From: a virus
Direction: 5' to 3' (one strand)
DNA: 30,501 nucleotides
IMG/VR virus record: IMGVR_UViG_3300032116_000925
Location: 1-30,501 of that record
Made by a program: the position numbers and the translations under genes. The notes beneath the pieces are model-generated. The model did not search any database and was not told the DNA's origin. It worked only from the letters and a program-made list of their open reading frames with translations. Positions within the stretch are counted from its first letter, which is position 1. Every line of letters begins with the position of its first letter. This document shows, one piece after another, positions 12,380-21,744 of the stretch.

Positions 12380-12709
12380 TTAATTCTCCCATGGCGGCGG
12401 AAGCTGAATCACTGGAGGGTTTTGTTGGCGGTCGATGTCCGCCGCAAGCGACGCGTCGTACTGCGCGACCGCCGCGGGCGTTAGCGCTGCTTCCACCCAG
12501 CCCTGTACCTGCGCTTTCGTCAGGTCGTTGAAGGGCGTGAATGTGCTTGGGTCGGCTGGCCCAATGGCCACCTGCCCGTAGCAGCTCGCCGCGTATGTTT
12601 GATCGGTCGCAGTTCGCCGCCAGTCGATCATAATGACGATGTCGGTCAGGCTGCCGTCGGCGGGCTTGACGGTGAGCGGGTTGAAAATCCAATCATAACT
12701 AATTGCCAT
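12380..12709 (-). CDS. conserved phage protein near the tail fibre, 109 aa
   Basis: Begins MAISYDWIFNPLTVKPADG and ends with a Pro/Trp-rich tail (VIQLPPPWEN). A strand-rich first half (DIVIMIDWRRTATD, SCYGQVAIGP) precedes a helical second half (FNDLTKAQVQGWVEAAL). Proteins with this opening motif and an F-pf-dlt-x-x-q-V-x-x-W-v-e segment are common beside tail-fibre genes in marine and soil phages, and their function is not established. Probably a virion or fibre-assembly protein. Confidence 0.6.
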   Translation of the reverse strand: MAISYDWIFNPLTVKPADGSLTDIVIMIDWRRTATDQTYAASCYGQVAIGPADPSTFTPFNDLTKAQVQGWVEAALTPAAVAQYDASLAADIDRQQNPPVIQLPPPWEN

Positions 12710-12719
12710 ATGTGTCCTT

Positions 12720-13742
12720 TTACATCGCTACCCAGGCACCGTTGATTCGGCCCTGCATCTGGTTGTCGGTCGTGTTGTAAATGATCATGCCGTTCACCGC
12801 AGTGAGCGCGTTTCGTTCCGTTGTCGTAAGGCGCGGCACAAGTAATGCGCCAGTAGTGCCTGCAATTTCCAGTTTGGCAGAGGTCGCCGGACTCGTCGTT
12901 CCAATACCGACGTTGCCGCTGGAGTCGATCCGCATCTTCTCGATAGCGCCAATCGCAAACACTAATCTTGTTGCATTATTCAGAATCGTCTCAGAAGTAT
13001 TACCAGCAAATAAATAATTCGCGGAACCTGGAGTTGTCCCAAAATTATAGATCGCACTATATCCAGAACCACCTGTATAAGGACCCAGGATCAATCCCTG
13101 CGTACCATCACTGAACGCACTCAATCCTCTTACATCAAGTAATCTACCAGGACTCGCCGTTCCTATACCGACGTTGCCTGTTGATTGAAAGGTGGCTACC
13201 GCAGAGCCTGGGTCGTAGGCATTGTTCCACGAACCCGCGAACACATCGAGAGCGTAACCCGAGTTCGCAATCCAGCGCGGCCTCAGGCGGGCCATGACCG
13301 ATGCATTGCCGGCCAATGTCTGCACATCCCACGTAAGCGCAGCGCCGTCAGAGGACGTACCGAAAACAGCGAGGTCGCCGCGCGAAAGAGCAACGTTTCC
13401 GGTGGCTTGCGCTCCGGATGTCCAGATCTTCCCGAAGTTCGCACTACCACTGCTGCTCAGTCGCAGCGCCTCATTGGCCCCGGCGTTTCCGGTCACGAAA
13501 ACAATCGCGTCGCTCGTGCCCACGCCGGAGGTCGAGCGCAGCGTCAGGGTCGAGGCCGCGCCCGTGCCGCCGGTCACCGTCGCCATAGTGCCGCTACTGG
13601 CGGAGATGACCACGTTCGAGAGCGTGTACCCGCCCCCATTGACGTTGTCACCCCACGCGCGGATGTCGTTCCCGAGGTTGTTGATGTCCGTGAATGACAG
13701 CGTGTCGCTGCTGACGAAGTTGACTCGCGAAAGCCATGCCAT
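12720..13742 (-). CDS. tail fibre / receptor-binding protein
   Basis: 340 aa. The N-terminus (MAWLSRVNFVSSDTLSFTDINN) is an attachment region. Two copies of the fibre repeat GNVGIGT-x-SP lie at about residues 194-203 and 276-285. The C-terminal tip GALLVPRLTTTERNAL followed by MIIYNTTDNQMQGR is the usual end of such fibres. It is Gly/Ser/Thr-rich throughout, as expected for a trimeric beta-structured shaft. The codons for roughly residues 200-260 (13140-12960) are visibly more AT-rich than the rest, which suggests a mosaic shaft or tip. Host adsorption role is inferred from the family. Confidence 0.8.
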   Translation of the reverse strand: MAWLSRVNFVSSDTLSFTDINNLGNDIRAWGDNVNGGGYTLSNVVISASSGTMATVTGGTGAASTLTLRSTSGVGTSDAIVFVTGNAGANEALRLSSSGSANFGKIWTSGAQATGNVALSRGDLAVFGTSSDGAALTWDVQTLAGNASVMARLRPRWIANSGYALDVFAGSWNNAYDPGSAVATFQSTGNVGIGTASPGRLLDVRGLSAFSDGTQGLILGPYTGGSGYSAIYNFGTTPGSANYLFAGNTSETILNNATRLVFAIGAIEKMRIDSSGNVGIGTTSPATSAKLEIAGTTGALLVPRLTTTERNALTAVNGMIIYNTTDNQMQGRINGAWVAM

Positions 13743-13745
13743 CTG

Positions 13746-13985
13746 CTATTCCTCCTGTGCCGGAACCAGCCGCTTCAAATCGGCTGACAGCGTGTACTGT
13801 TTTTCCTGCGGCACGTCCGCGGCTTCAAGAATCGTTGCCATCATGGCCTGGATGGCCATCTGGAAGGCGCGGCGCGTGTCTTCGAGCGGCTTGATCTTGC
13901 CGTCGATGACTTCTAGTTCTTTGGCGAGTTGCGCAATTCGCGCGTGTTGGCGCTCGGTGAGGTCGATGTGAGTTTGAGGATTCAT
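13746..13985 (-). CDS. coiled-coil protein between tail hub and fibre, 79 aa
   Basis: Begins MNPQTHIDLTERQHARIAQL. Residues about 10-55 form a helical coil with the heptad-like ERQHARIAQLAKELEVIDGK, and the C-terminus LSADLKRLVPAQEE is charged. It starts 7 nt after the tail hub stop and ends 3 nt before the fibre start, so it is in the tail transcript. A fibre chaperone or connector is possible; there is no direct evidence. Confidence 0.6.
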   Translation of the reverse strand: MNPQTHIDLTERQHARIAQLAKELEVIDGKIKPLEDTRRAFQMAIQAMMATILEAADVPQEKQYTLSADLKRLVPAQEE

Positions 13986-13992
13986 GGAACTA

Positions 13993-16900
13993 TTAAATCA
14001 ATCCGTGATTTTGCAGTCTATCAATCACTTGGTTTATGGCCAATTTGCAGTCATTGATGAGAAGCTGCTCAGTGGCGGTGTAGGTGGCGCCAGCCGTACC
14101 AGTCACGAGCGAAATTGCAGTGCCGCGAGCGCCGACCACTTTGACGCCGTTTACGTAGTACCCAGGAGTTGATGCAGCCAAATTGAGCCTGCCAAGCTGG
14201 CCGTTAATTTCAACGGTCGTCGACCCCAAGGCAATCATGTTTATCGCAGGCGCGCCGTTCACGACGCATCGACTACTGCTACTGTCCTCGACCCACACGC
14301 CGCCAGCCGGGAAAACTCTTATCTGCTGCGTCGGGCTTGAGTTATTGGAAACCACAAGTCCAGCGTAATAGCTGCCGCTAAATGCGTTGGTCACTGCTGT
14401 AGTGATGCCATTGAGATTCAGCGTAAAGGTTGCGTCGCTGATTGTCACATTCCCGCTCGAATCCGCCTTGATCTTCCCGTTTGTGTAGCTCGTCCCGCCT
14501 ACCGACAGCGTCTTAAACCACGCCCCCTCGTTGCCCGACTCGACGCCGATGAAGCCGATCTGACTTCCCGATGCGTTGTAGACGCCGAACTTGCCCGGCT
14601 TGCTGCCGCCGCCGCCAACGCTGATTTCGGTCGTATCTAACTTGGCCGTGGTAACTGCCCCGGCCAGGATAGTTGTGGCCGTCACGGCGTTTGTTGCGAT
14701 CTTCCCGGCGATCACCGCGCTGGCCGCGATTTCGTTCGCGGTGACGGCGTTGGCCTGCAATTTCGGCGTGCTGATAGCGCCGCTGGCAATCGCCGTTTCG
14801 GTGATCTGTGACGCGGCGACGATGATCTTTCCGCCGCTGATGGTGAACAGGTCGCTCGACGCGGGGAGATACTTCCGCAGGTCCAGCGTCCCCGCTGCGC
14901 TACCGATGCTCAAGGTGTTCTGCGGGGTGCCAGCCACTTCGGTATTCGTGCGGCCGTTCACGTCGAACGACACCAGCTTGGCCGTAACCGTCGTCGCGCT
15001 GTCCGGATTCGGAATCACCACCGCGATAGGTGATGGTGTGGCAGAGGTCGATGCGAGCAGCGTTGCGCCGCTGTATACGCGAAGCTCGACGCCTCCCCAT
15101 GTGACATCTGAAGGCGCGGTAAACGTCGCCGTGATGCGCTGCTGCGTTGTGCCGTCGCTGGCGGTGACCGTGGCCGCTGCGAACGACGCGCCCGTAACGT
15201 GCGAGGTCCACTCGGTGCCGGCCGCGCCTGCCGTAGGCGGCGGCACGGAGATGGTCGCAACGGGCGTTCCGACGGCGGGGCTGCGTCCGTCCGTGTTTGG
15301 GTTGGCGTTGTTATCAATTGACACCGCGTAAAACGTCCAGGTTGCTGTCGTTTGCGGGAACGCGCTCGATTCGATGGTGACTGCGCTGCCCGTCTCCGCG
15401 CCGGTCATCTGCACTTTGTCCCCGCTCGGCAGGTGCAGCCAAATGACGGCACCGCCCCACCGAGCGAGCGCCGCCGCGCCTGATGGCCGCGTCCAGGCAA
15501 GGTCGATCAGCAGCGCCTTCTGCCCCTGCGCGTTTGTGACGTATCGGGCGTTGGTCGCCGTGAATCCAGTCACGTTGTCGGCGTACGGCGTGAGCGATGG
15601 CCTAGACGCCAGCGGCCAGGTCACCGTCGCTACAGCCGACGGCGTCAGGCCCGTGACGATGGTGTTCAGCCGTGGCTCTTCACTCGCGTCCATCGAGACG
15701 AACCAGACGCGAATCGGATTCGTGCCAACGAAGAGGTCGAACCAGTCGCTTCGCGCCGCCGTCTCATTGACGTTCAGCGCCGGGCCGTTGGCCCGTTGCC
15801 CGTTCGAGTACTCGTAGACAATCTGGACGCCGCCGAACGGCCTCTGCCACGCCGCAGGAGCGTCTGCCGGCAGGCTCCAGCCGAACAGTATGCGGTACTT
15901 GGGCGACGCCACCTGTGAGTCGTCGTACTCGACCGTTGCTGAAACGCTGCGGACGAGGCGGGCGTACTCTTCGCCCGACTGGTAGGTAAGCGCGGCAATC
16001 GATAGCGTGACGTTGGGCGTTGCGCCGGTTTGATTCGCCCGCACCAGTTCTGCCTCGGCCTGCTCCGAGTAGCTCGCCAAGTAGAACCGGCGGGTAGCCG
16101 TTTCGGTCGGTCGCGGCAGGTACAACGTGACCGGCGAGGCGAGATGGTAGCCCCGGTCAATCGGCGCGAAGGTCCCGCCAAGGTTGCGGGTGCCGCCGAG
16201 GGTCGCCGTGCTGTTCAGCGGCACACCAGCGGACGCGGACTGGTCCACCGGCTCTTCCCAACAGTGGACGCCAACGAAGTCGCCGAGGGGCGACGGCGCG
16301 GTGAATGCGATCTTCACGCGCACTCGCTCGTCGTCGGCGTACTCGTAGCTGGCGGAAAGACCCGTTACGTTGTCGGGCGCTCCGGGAACTGACGGCGCTG
16401 TCGTGGAGGCGCCAGGTGCTGCGCCTCTGCCGCCTCCAGTCTGCCCTGCGAGTGCTTTCCAGAACTCCTGCACGCCCGTCAGAGACGTGCCCGTGATGGC
16501 CCGCACGCGGAATCGCAGATACTGGCCGGCAACATCGGACAGCGTCACATCGTGGATCAGGTACGAGTCGCTCGAAACGCCGCGCGGCGTGTTGGCGATG
16601 GTCTGGAGTTGGCCAGGCCGCAACGTGACGCAAGACGGCTCGACTTCCTCGTCGGTCTCGTACTCGATTTCTGAGACCGCTGCCTTCTTGGCGGAAATTA
16701 TGGCCAGGGCTTCGTTATAGGCCTGGACCTGCCCCACCTCGCGCTCCAGATACGACACATAGCGCCCACTGCCGCCGCCCTCTTGTGTAATGGTCGCGGT
16801 GATGTCGGCGGAATCCTCGACGCGCACAATGTCGGCCCCGAGGCGCTGGTAGCGGACGGTAAGCGTATCGCCGCTGGTCAGCACGTCCACGTCGGCGTCC

Positions 16901-17991
16901 TGCCGGATGCGGGTGGAAGCGTACTCCCAATAGTAGGCCTTGTCCGACTCGCTCAGCCACTGGCCGAACTCCACATCTTGCCCGTTCACAGTCATGCCGA
17001 CGATCTGGCCGAGGCGGTTCGCCAAGGTGAAGGCGCGGGTTGTGCCGTCGCCCGTGAACGACTCTTCAGTCACGGTGATCTGCGTCCACGGCACGCGGAA
17101 CGCGGCGGCGTTCGTCTTGTCCTCGCGCGTGCGGCGGACCGTCAGCGAGCGATAGTTGGCGCTGCTAGTCGAGATACTGAACGGCGCGGCGGCGAACGTG
17201 CGCGGCTTGAAGTACAGTTCCCTGTCCTCGTCGATCCACCAGACGAAGTTCGACAGCGTCGCCAATTGCCCTATAGCATCTGAGACGGTCGCGTCTGCGT
17301 CGAAGGTCACCGCGTCGAGGACCGCGCCGAGGTCGACGTTGCTCGTGCCGATGCCTTCGTTGTCGGCGAAGTTGGCGATCAGGTCCGCGACGATGGTCCC
17401 GGCCCGATTGGTCAGCAACACCTGCTCCAGCGTCCCGGCGTTGGTAATGTCAACCGCTGCGCCGCCGCTGGTTAGTGACAGCTGCAGCGTGGTGCTGGCC
17501 GCGCTGACAACGAAGTACTCTATAGCACCGTCCAGCCCGCCCGCGAGCGCTCCTTGCGCGTGGGCCTTGATGCGGACGCGCGCGCCGTTGCTCAGACCGT
17601 GCGCGGATGCGCTGGTAAGCGTGTTGGTGCTGGCGTCGGCGGTGACGATGATGGTGCCGTCGTAATGCGCCGGAAGCGCGGTGCTGAAGTTGTAGCATCT
17701 CCGCCGGTCGAGACGCTGCTCCCAGGTAATGCCGCGCACGTCGTAGAACGCGCCAGCCGCCGCTCCGGCCTCGGTGATCGAGACTTCGGCCACCTCATCG
17801 ACGCTGCCAGCCCATAGCTTCGTTGCGCCGCTGTATAACTCGATCACGTGGCCCTGCTGCGGTCGATACGAGCCGCTGGTCGAGACGATCCGGCAGTTAA
17901 ACGTGGCCCGCTGGCCCAGGCTGGCCTGAATGCTCAGTGAATACGGAACGGCCTCGCGGATGGCCCCGGCGATGTAGACGTCGATGCTCAC
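13993..17991 (-). CDS. tail hub / tip attachment protein, 1332 aa
   Basis: The N-terminal ~480 residues carry the tail-hub style part: LSIQASLGQRATFNCRIV, VIELYSGATKLWAGSVDEVA and a middle LTVRYQRLGADIVRVEDSAD region. Residues about 530-1000 are tandem Ig/fibronectin-III-like repeats (PSVPGAPDNVTGLSASYEY, and later FTATNARY and TWTFYAVSID). The C-terminal third has a helical ISTPKLQANAVTANEIAASA segment of the type in DUF1983/J-like proteins, then a strand-rich tip (GGGGSKPGKFGVYN). Placed directly after the tape measure, it corresponds to the hub and host-contact protein of siphoviruses. Start overlaps the tape-measure stop as ATGA. A J-like function is inferred from position and layout. Confidence 0.8.
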   Translation of the reverse strand: MSIDVYIAGAIREAVPYSLSIQASLGQRATFNCRIVSTSGSYRPQQGHVIELYSGATKLWAGSVDEVAEVSITEAGAAAGAFYDVRGITWEQRLDRRRCYNFSTALPAHYDGTIIVTADASTNTLTSASAHGLSNGARVRIKAHAQGALAGGLDGAIEYFVVSAASTTLQLSLTSGGAAVDITNAGTLEQVLLTNRAGTIVADLIANFADNEGIGTSNVDLGAVLDAVTFDADATVSDAIGQLATLSNFVWWIDEDRELYFKPRTFAAAPFSISTSSANYRSLTVRRTREDKTNAAAFRVPWTQITVTEESFTGDGTTRAFTLANRLGQIVGMTVNGQDVEFGQWLSESDKAYYWEYASTRIRQDADVDVLTSGDTLTVRYQRLGADIVRVEDSADITATITQEGGGSGRYVSYLEREVGQVQAYNEALAIISAKKAAVSEIEYETDEEVEPSCVTLRPGQLQTIANTPRGVSSDSYLIHDVTLSDVAGQYLRFRVRAITGTSLTGVQEFWKALAGQTGGGRGAAPGASTTAPSVPGAPDNVTGLSASYEYADDERVRVKIAFTAPSPLGDFVGVHCWEEPVDQSASAGVPLNSTATLGGTRNLGGTFAPIDRGYHLASPVTLYLPRPTETATRRFYLASYSEQAEAELVRANQTGATPNVTLSIAALTYQSGEEYARLVRSVSATVEYDDSQVASPKYRILFGWSLPADAPAAWQRPFGGVQIVYEYSNGQRANGPALNVNETAARSDWFDLFVGTNPIRVWFVSMDASEEPRLNTIVTGLTPSAVATVTWPLASRPSLTPYADNVTGFTATNARYVTNAQGQKALLIDLAWTRPSGAAALARWGGAVIWLHLPSGDKVQMTGAETGSAVTIESSAFPQTTATWTFYAVSIDNNANPNTDGRSPAVGTPVATISVPPPTAGAAGTEWTSHVTGASFAAATVTASDGTTQQRITATFTAPSDVTWGGVELRVYSGATLLASTSATPSPIAVVIPNPDSATTVTAKLVSFDVNGRTNTEVAGTPQNTLSIGSAAGTLDLRKYLPASSDLFTISGGKIIVAASQITETAIASGAISTPKLQANAVTANEIAASAVIAGKIATNAVTATTILAGAVTTAKLDTTEISVGGGGSKPGKFGVYNASGSQIGFIGVESGNEGAWFKTLSVGGTSYTNGKIKADSSGNVTISDATFTLNLNGITTAVTNAFSGSYYAGLVVSNNSSPTQQIRVFPAGGVWVEDSSSSRCVVNGAPAINMIALGSTTVEINGQLGRLNLAASTPGYYVNGVKVVGARGTAISLVTGTAGATYTATEQLLINDCKLAINQVIDRLQNHGLI

Positions 17992-20642
17992 GCGGGTATC
18001 ACCCCCAATTGTTTCAACTCGCGCGTGATGGCGTCGAGTAGCGTCCTCGTGTCGCCGGTCGCACTGATGTTGATGGTGACGTTGTTACCGCCCGCCATCG
18101 CCATCTGGCGGCCTTCGGTGCGGATCATGCTGTCGTGGATGTCCTTCAGCTTGGGCAGGTATTCGTTGTTCTTTTCGAGGAGGTGCAGAAGGTGGATCTG
18201 CGAGTAGCGGACTTCCTTCTCGATTAGGTCAAGGGTCTTGTTCATGGCGGCGAACTGAAAGTTCGATATGACCGACGAGACCGCAGAAACCACGCCTGCA
18301 ACGGCGTTCACCACCGCTGTTACCGGGTTCGCGGCAGCCATCGCCGATCCGATCCCGCTCGACGCCGAACCGGCCGCACCGGCGACGCCCGGTATGGTGC
18401 CCATCGTCGCCATTGCTACGCCGCTCACTGCCGGTACTGCGCTTGATGCTGCGCCCGCAGCGCCGCCGCCAAAGACGCCGCCTAGAACCTTGCCCACTGA
18501 GCCGAGAGCGCCTGTCAGCCCGCCTCGGCCCGTCAGCGCTTCGATTACTCGGTTGATGCCGTTCTCAATCACCGTGCGGATTAGCGACGATGCGATCTGC
18601 TTGCCCACGCGCTCGAACACCTCGCCGATCTTTCCGCCGCCAATGATAATGTCAGCAATGCCGCGCGAAAGGTCCGTGACGATGGTCGAGACTTGGCGGC
18701 TGATGGCCTCCTGCGTCTTCTTCCAGTCCTTGCCCACGTTCCCCGCCATGATGCGGATCATGTCCGCGTTGCGCTTGGCGGCGCGGGCGGTGTCGGCCCC
18801 AGCTAGCACGCGATCATTTTTGTCGCTCGGAACCGTCATGCGGCCCAGTTCGATGTTTCGCGCCGCCGATGCGGCCATCTGAATGTCGCCGATTGCGGCC
18901 AAGGCGCGTTCGCGGGCGAAGTCGAAGGAGATGGCTACCTCTTCGATCTTCGGGCGCACCGCGCCGAGTCCGTCGTACAGCTTCAAGTATTCCGCGCCGA
19001 GAGCCTCTTGCGCGCGCTGGACATCGACCGTGGACGCCTTGCCTTGCTGGTAGGCTTTAGTGATCCGCTCCAGCGCCGTCCGCGCCAGCACAAAGCTACC
19101 GATGGCGTCGGTGGTGTTGGTGACGCCGAGGCGCTGAAAGGCGTTGGCAAGTTGGTCGATCACCTGGACGGCCTTTTTCTTCTTGTCGGTAACATCGACC
19201 ACCACGCCGCCGACTTCCTCGTATACCGCGCGGATGCGCTTCAGTTGCGCTTCCAGTTCTTTCTTCTTAAGGATTGCTTGCGTCTCGTTCGCTGTTGCCT
19301 CAGCGGTCCTGCTAATGTTGGCCTTGATGGCCGCTTCCATTTCAACGTTGCGACCAGTTGCAAATCGGATTGCCGCAGCCAAGCCGCTAAATGCTTCTCC
19401 GACTGCGGCAATCGGCGCAAAAACCATCCGCATCGACTTGTCGATGGCAACGCCAACAGCTTCAACGAGCGGCTTCAAAAGCACAAGGATAGGCTTCAGT
19501 AGCTCCAACTTCTGCCGCAGAAAGTCGATCACAGCGAGAGCCTTTGCGCTGATACCCGTGACGTTATCGACCTCAGTGGCAAAGTCCGTGATGCCCTTGA
19601 CTAGCGTTTGAACGTTCTCAAACAGCTTAAACGCCAAATATGCGCCGGCCACCATTTGCCCCATGACAGCCGCCGCGCTGCCCGTCACGCCGAACGCGCC
19701 AGCCAAGCGCAGGAACGCTTGGCTAATAGTTGCGCTTTTTTCAATCAGCGTCCCTAGGACAAACGCAACGGGCGGAAGCGCAACGGCCAAGGCGCTAAAT
19801 TTCAGCGCTGTGTCTTGCGTTTCGGGCGATAGCTTTGAAAACTGCTCGGCCAGTTTTTGCGCTTGCGCGATGGCCGGGTTAAAGAACTCATCAACCAACC
19901 GCTTGCCGATGGGAAGCAGCGACTTTCCAAACGCTGCCGCCGTCTGCTCTGCGCTCTCCCGCAGATTCTCCATGCTGGTCTTCAGATCCCCGCCAGCCCG
20001 CCCGCCTTTCTCCAGTTCGCTCACCACGACGCCGATGAACTGCTGCGCCGAAATGCCCATCTTCTCAAACGTCTTTGCGGGGTCGCCAAGCGCCGCCGCG
20101 CCGAATTTGTCTTTGATAATGGCCGAAATTTGCGGGATGCGTTCAGTAATGGGGTCAAGGTTTTCTTTGGTAACCTTGCCGGCCGCCGCCATCTGCGAAA
20201 GCTGCCGAGTGACTTCCGAAAAGTCCTCTTTGCCGCCGCCCACGACCGCCAGAGCGTTTCCCAGTTCGCGCATGATGCGCCTGGATTCGTCGGCGGTGCT
20301 TCCGAGGGTCTGCAGGCGGATCGAGCCCTGTACGGCCTCTTTGAGTCCCAGCCCCGGCAGCTTCGAGACTTCTTTCAGCTTCTCGAGTTCAGTCGCTGCC
20401 GCCGTCGTCGATTTCATGGTGGCCGCGAGCCCTTTCTCCAGCGACTCCATCTGCACCGCTGCGTTCAGTGCCGCAGCGCCAGCGGCTACGACGGGCGCGG
20501 AAAAGCCGATGGAAAGCGCTTGACCTGCTTCGCTGATCGTCGCGCCGAAGCGCTTGATCTTACCCAACGAGGCGTTGACTTTCTTGTCGAAGTCGTCGGT
20601 GCTGGCTCCGATTCGAACAATTAGATTGCTTAGGACAGGCAC
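17988..20642 (-). CDS. tape measure protein
   Basis: 884 aa from a GTG at 20642 that begins one base before the TAG of the frameshift product. The N-terminus (LIVRIGASTDDFDKKVNASL) and the segment around RQLSQMAAAGKVTKENLDPI are the 'tape measure domain' seen in many Gram-negative siphoviruses. Hydrophobic stretches (AALNAAVQMESL region; FVLGTLIEKSATI; Gly/Ala-rich 700-790) and long helical runs follow. The length sets tail length; at roughly 0.15 nm per residue it implies a tail of about 130 nm, a rule-of-thumb estimate. It lies downstream of the G/GT chaperones as expected. Confidence 0.9.
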   Translation of the reverse strand: MPVLSNLIVRIGASTDDFDKKVNASLGKIKRFGATISEAGQALSIGFSAPVVAAGAAALNAAVQMESLEKGLAATMKSTTAAATELEKLKEVSKLPGLGLKEAVQGSIRLQTLGSTADESRRIMRELGNALAVVGGGKEDFSEVTRQLSQMAAAGKVTKENLDPITERIPQISAIIKDKFGAAALGDPAKTFEKMGISAQQFIGVVVSELEKGGRAGGDLKTSMENLRESAEQTAAAFGKSLLPIGKRLVDEFFNPAIAQAQKLAEQFSKLSPETQDTALKFSALAVALPPVAFVLGTLIEKSATISQAFLRLAGAFGVTGSAAAVMGQMVAGAYLAFKLFENVQTLVKGITDFATEVDNVTGISAKALAVIDFLRQKLELLKPILVLLKPLVEAVGVAIDKSMRMVFAPIAAVGEAFSGLAAAIRFATGRNVEMEAAIKANISRTAEATANETQAILKKKELEAQLKRIRAVYEEVGGVVVDVTDKKKKAVQVIDQLANAFQRLGVTNTTDAIGSFVLARTALERITKAYQQGKASTVDVQRAQEALGAEYLKLYDGLGAVRPKIEEVAISFDFARERALAAIGDIQMAASAARNIELGRMTVPSDKNDRVLAGADTARAAKRNADMIRIMAGNVGKDWKKTQEAISRQVSTIVTDLSRGIADIIIGGGKIGEVFERVGKQIASSLIRTVIENGINRVIEALTGRGGLTGALGSVGKVLGGVFGGGAAGAASSAVPAVSGVAMATMGTIPGVAGAAGSASSGIGSAMAAANPVTAVVNAVAGVVSAVSSVISNFQFAAMNKTLDLIEKEVRYSQIHLLHLLEKNNEYLPKLKDIHDSMIRTEGRQMAMAGGNNVTINISATGDTRTLLDAITRELKQLGVIPA

Positions 20643-21136
20643 CTATCGTCTCCCGTTTTTCTTCGCTGCTTTCTCAGACTCTCGGTGCTTCAACTCCAGG
20701 TAGGCGGCCCACTCGGTGAACTCGCTGCTGCTCATCTCCCGCAGCAGCCGCCCAACTGTCATGTGTAGTATCTCGGCGAGGGCGAAGGCGAATCGCCGCT
20801 CGCCCGTCAGTTTTTTTCCGCTGCTTCTGCCGGTTCCGCGCCAAGGCCCGAGATGCGGCAGATTTCAGTTACAACGCGGTCGATCACGGCGCCAGGCATA
20901 TTGACAATGGCGTCGTGATGCGCTGCTTCAAAGATCGGCTTGCCGGTTGCCGGGTCAAACGTCGAGGCAATCACCAGCCGCGCCATGGCGACCGCTGGCC
21001 ACTTCTTCGCGTCTTCGCCGAACTTCAGGCGCTGCTCCACTGTCATCTCGCGGATGCCGATTTTTGCATCCCACTCGGGCACGTCCAGCGTTTCTTGCTT
21101 CAGTGAGACGGCCAGGATTTTATCTGCTAATTTCAT
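20643..21136 (-). CDS. tail assembly chaperone GT, -1 frameshift product
   Basis: Translation starts at 21136 in the same frame as the G-type protein, then slips -1 at AAAAAAC (20816-20810) and continues to TAG at 20643-20645, giving about 164 residues. The added 55 residues, beginning LTGERRFAFALAEILHM and including LLREMSSSEFTEWAAYLEL, match the typical T part of lambda-like gpGT, which contacts the tape measure and tail tube during assembly. No independent start with a good ribosome-binding site is seen for the second frame. This arrangement is established in lambda and many siphoviruses; here it is read from sequence only. Confidence 0.8.
20807..21136 (-). CDS. tail assembly chaperone G
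   Basis: 109-aa in-frame product, starting MKLADKILAVSLKQE and ending EPAEAAEKN. The ATG overlaps the tail-protein stop as ATGA. The body has IGIREMTVEQRLKFGEDAKK, common in G-type chaperones that bind the tape measure. The stop codon lies directly after the slippery heptamer, so G and GT are made from the same start in a ratio set by the frameshift. Confidence 0.8.
   Translation of the reverse strand: MKLADKILAVSLKQETLDVPEWDAKIGIREMTVEQRLKFGEDAKKWPAVAMARLVIASTFDPATGKPIFEAAHHDAIVNMPGAVIDRVVTEICRISGLGAEPAEAAEKN
20810..20816 (-). other. -1 frameshift slippery heptamer
   Basis: Minus-strand A AAA AAC in the correct register (GAA AAA AAC TGA). This is one of the strongest known bacterial -1 slippery sites and lies immediately before the stop of the G chaperone. 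A following GC-rich stretch could form a stimulatory structure, which I did not fold. Confidence 0.8.
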
Positions 21137-21735
21137 GTGTTTACGTAATCCAAAACGCCATGGACAGAAAAGCTGACGTTCTCTTTGATCGTCTCATTTT
21201 CGCCAGTGTTTACGCTCATGCTATTTTGCACCGCGCCAAACATCCACCGCACGCCGCCCGCGTAATCGGCGTAGCAGTTGATGACGTAGTAGCTCGTGGC
21301 GCTGGTGTGGAAGTAATTGTCGTTGTAGAAGCGCGCGAACGTGCAGGTCGCATCGCCGCCAACGCGAGCCCTAGACTTCCAGGAGTCGCCGAACACCTGC
21401 ACTTCTTCGAGTACCGGCTGCACGTCGAGCGTCCAGTCCGTCGCCTGCGCGACCTTGGATAGCGTCAAGAACTCGCCGGTGACCGTCACCGTGCCCGCCG
21501 GCGCAGCCTGCAAATAGATCTTGCCGCTGCCGTAGGCTACTTGGTATCGGCTCGACGGAATCGGCGTGGATCCGTCGAGAACCGTCAGCGATGCGTTGGG
21601 GTTGATCGCCCTGCGGGCGGCGTCCGTGATCTGGTACACGTTGCCGCCCAGGCTGGTCGTGGCTTCGCCGGTCATGGCCGTGCCGCTGCCGGTGGCGAGG
21701 TAGATATCTGCGTTGCGGCCTGCGAGAACTGCCAT
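21133..21735 (-). CDS. tail-tube protein paralogue with insertion, 200 aa
   Basis: Starts MAVLAG with AAGGAG upstream. The shared core is WTLDV...LEEVQVFGDSWKSR at about residues 98-118, followed by a strand-rich half and the end GVLDYVNT. An extra segment of about 70 residues lies between the N-terminus and this core (for example YQITDAARRAINPNASLTVL). The upstream gene has the same N-terminus and core without the insert. In this position it is either the main tail-tube protein or a minor variant placed at one end of the tail. The family fold (tail tube/Hcp-like) is inferred from position and strand pattern. Confidence 0.7.
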   Translation of the reverse strand: MAVLAGRNADIYLATGSGTAMTGEATTSLGGNVYQITDAARRAINPNASLTVLDGSTPIPSSRYQVAYGSGKIYLQAAPAGTVTVTGEFLTLSKVAQATDWTLDVQPVLEEVQVFGDSWKSRARVGGDATCTFARFYNDNYFHTSATSYYVINCYADYAGGVRWMFGAVQNSMSVNTGENETIKENVSFSVHGVLDYVNT

Positions 21736-21744
21736 GGTCGCTCC

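Noticed and set aside
19663-20624. Two long plus-strand frames opposite the tape measure
   Set aside because: Antisense shadows with compositionally biased translations.
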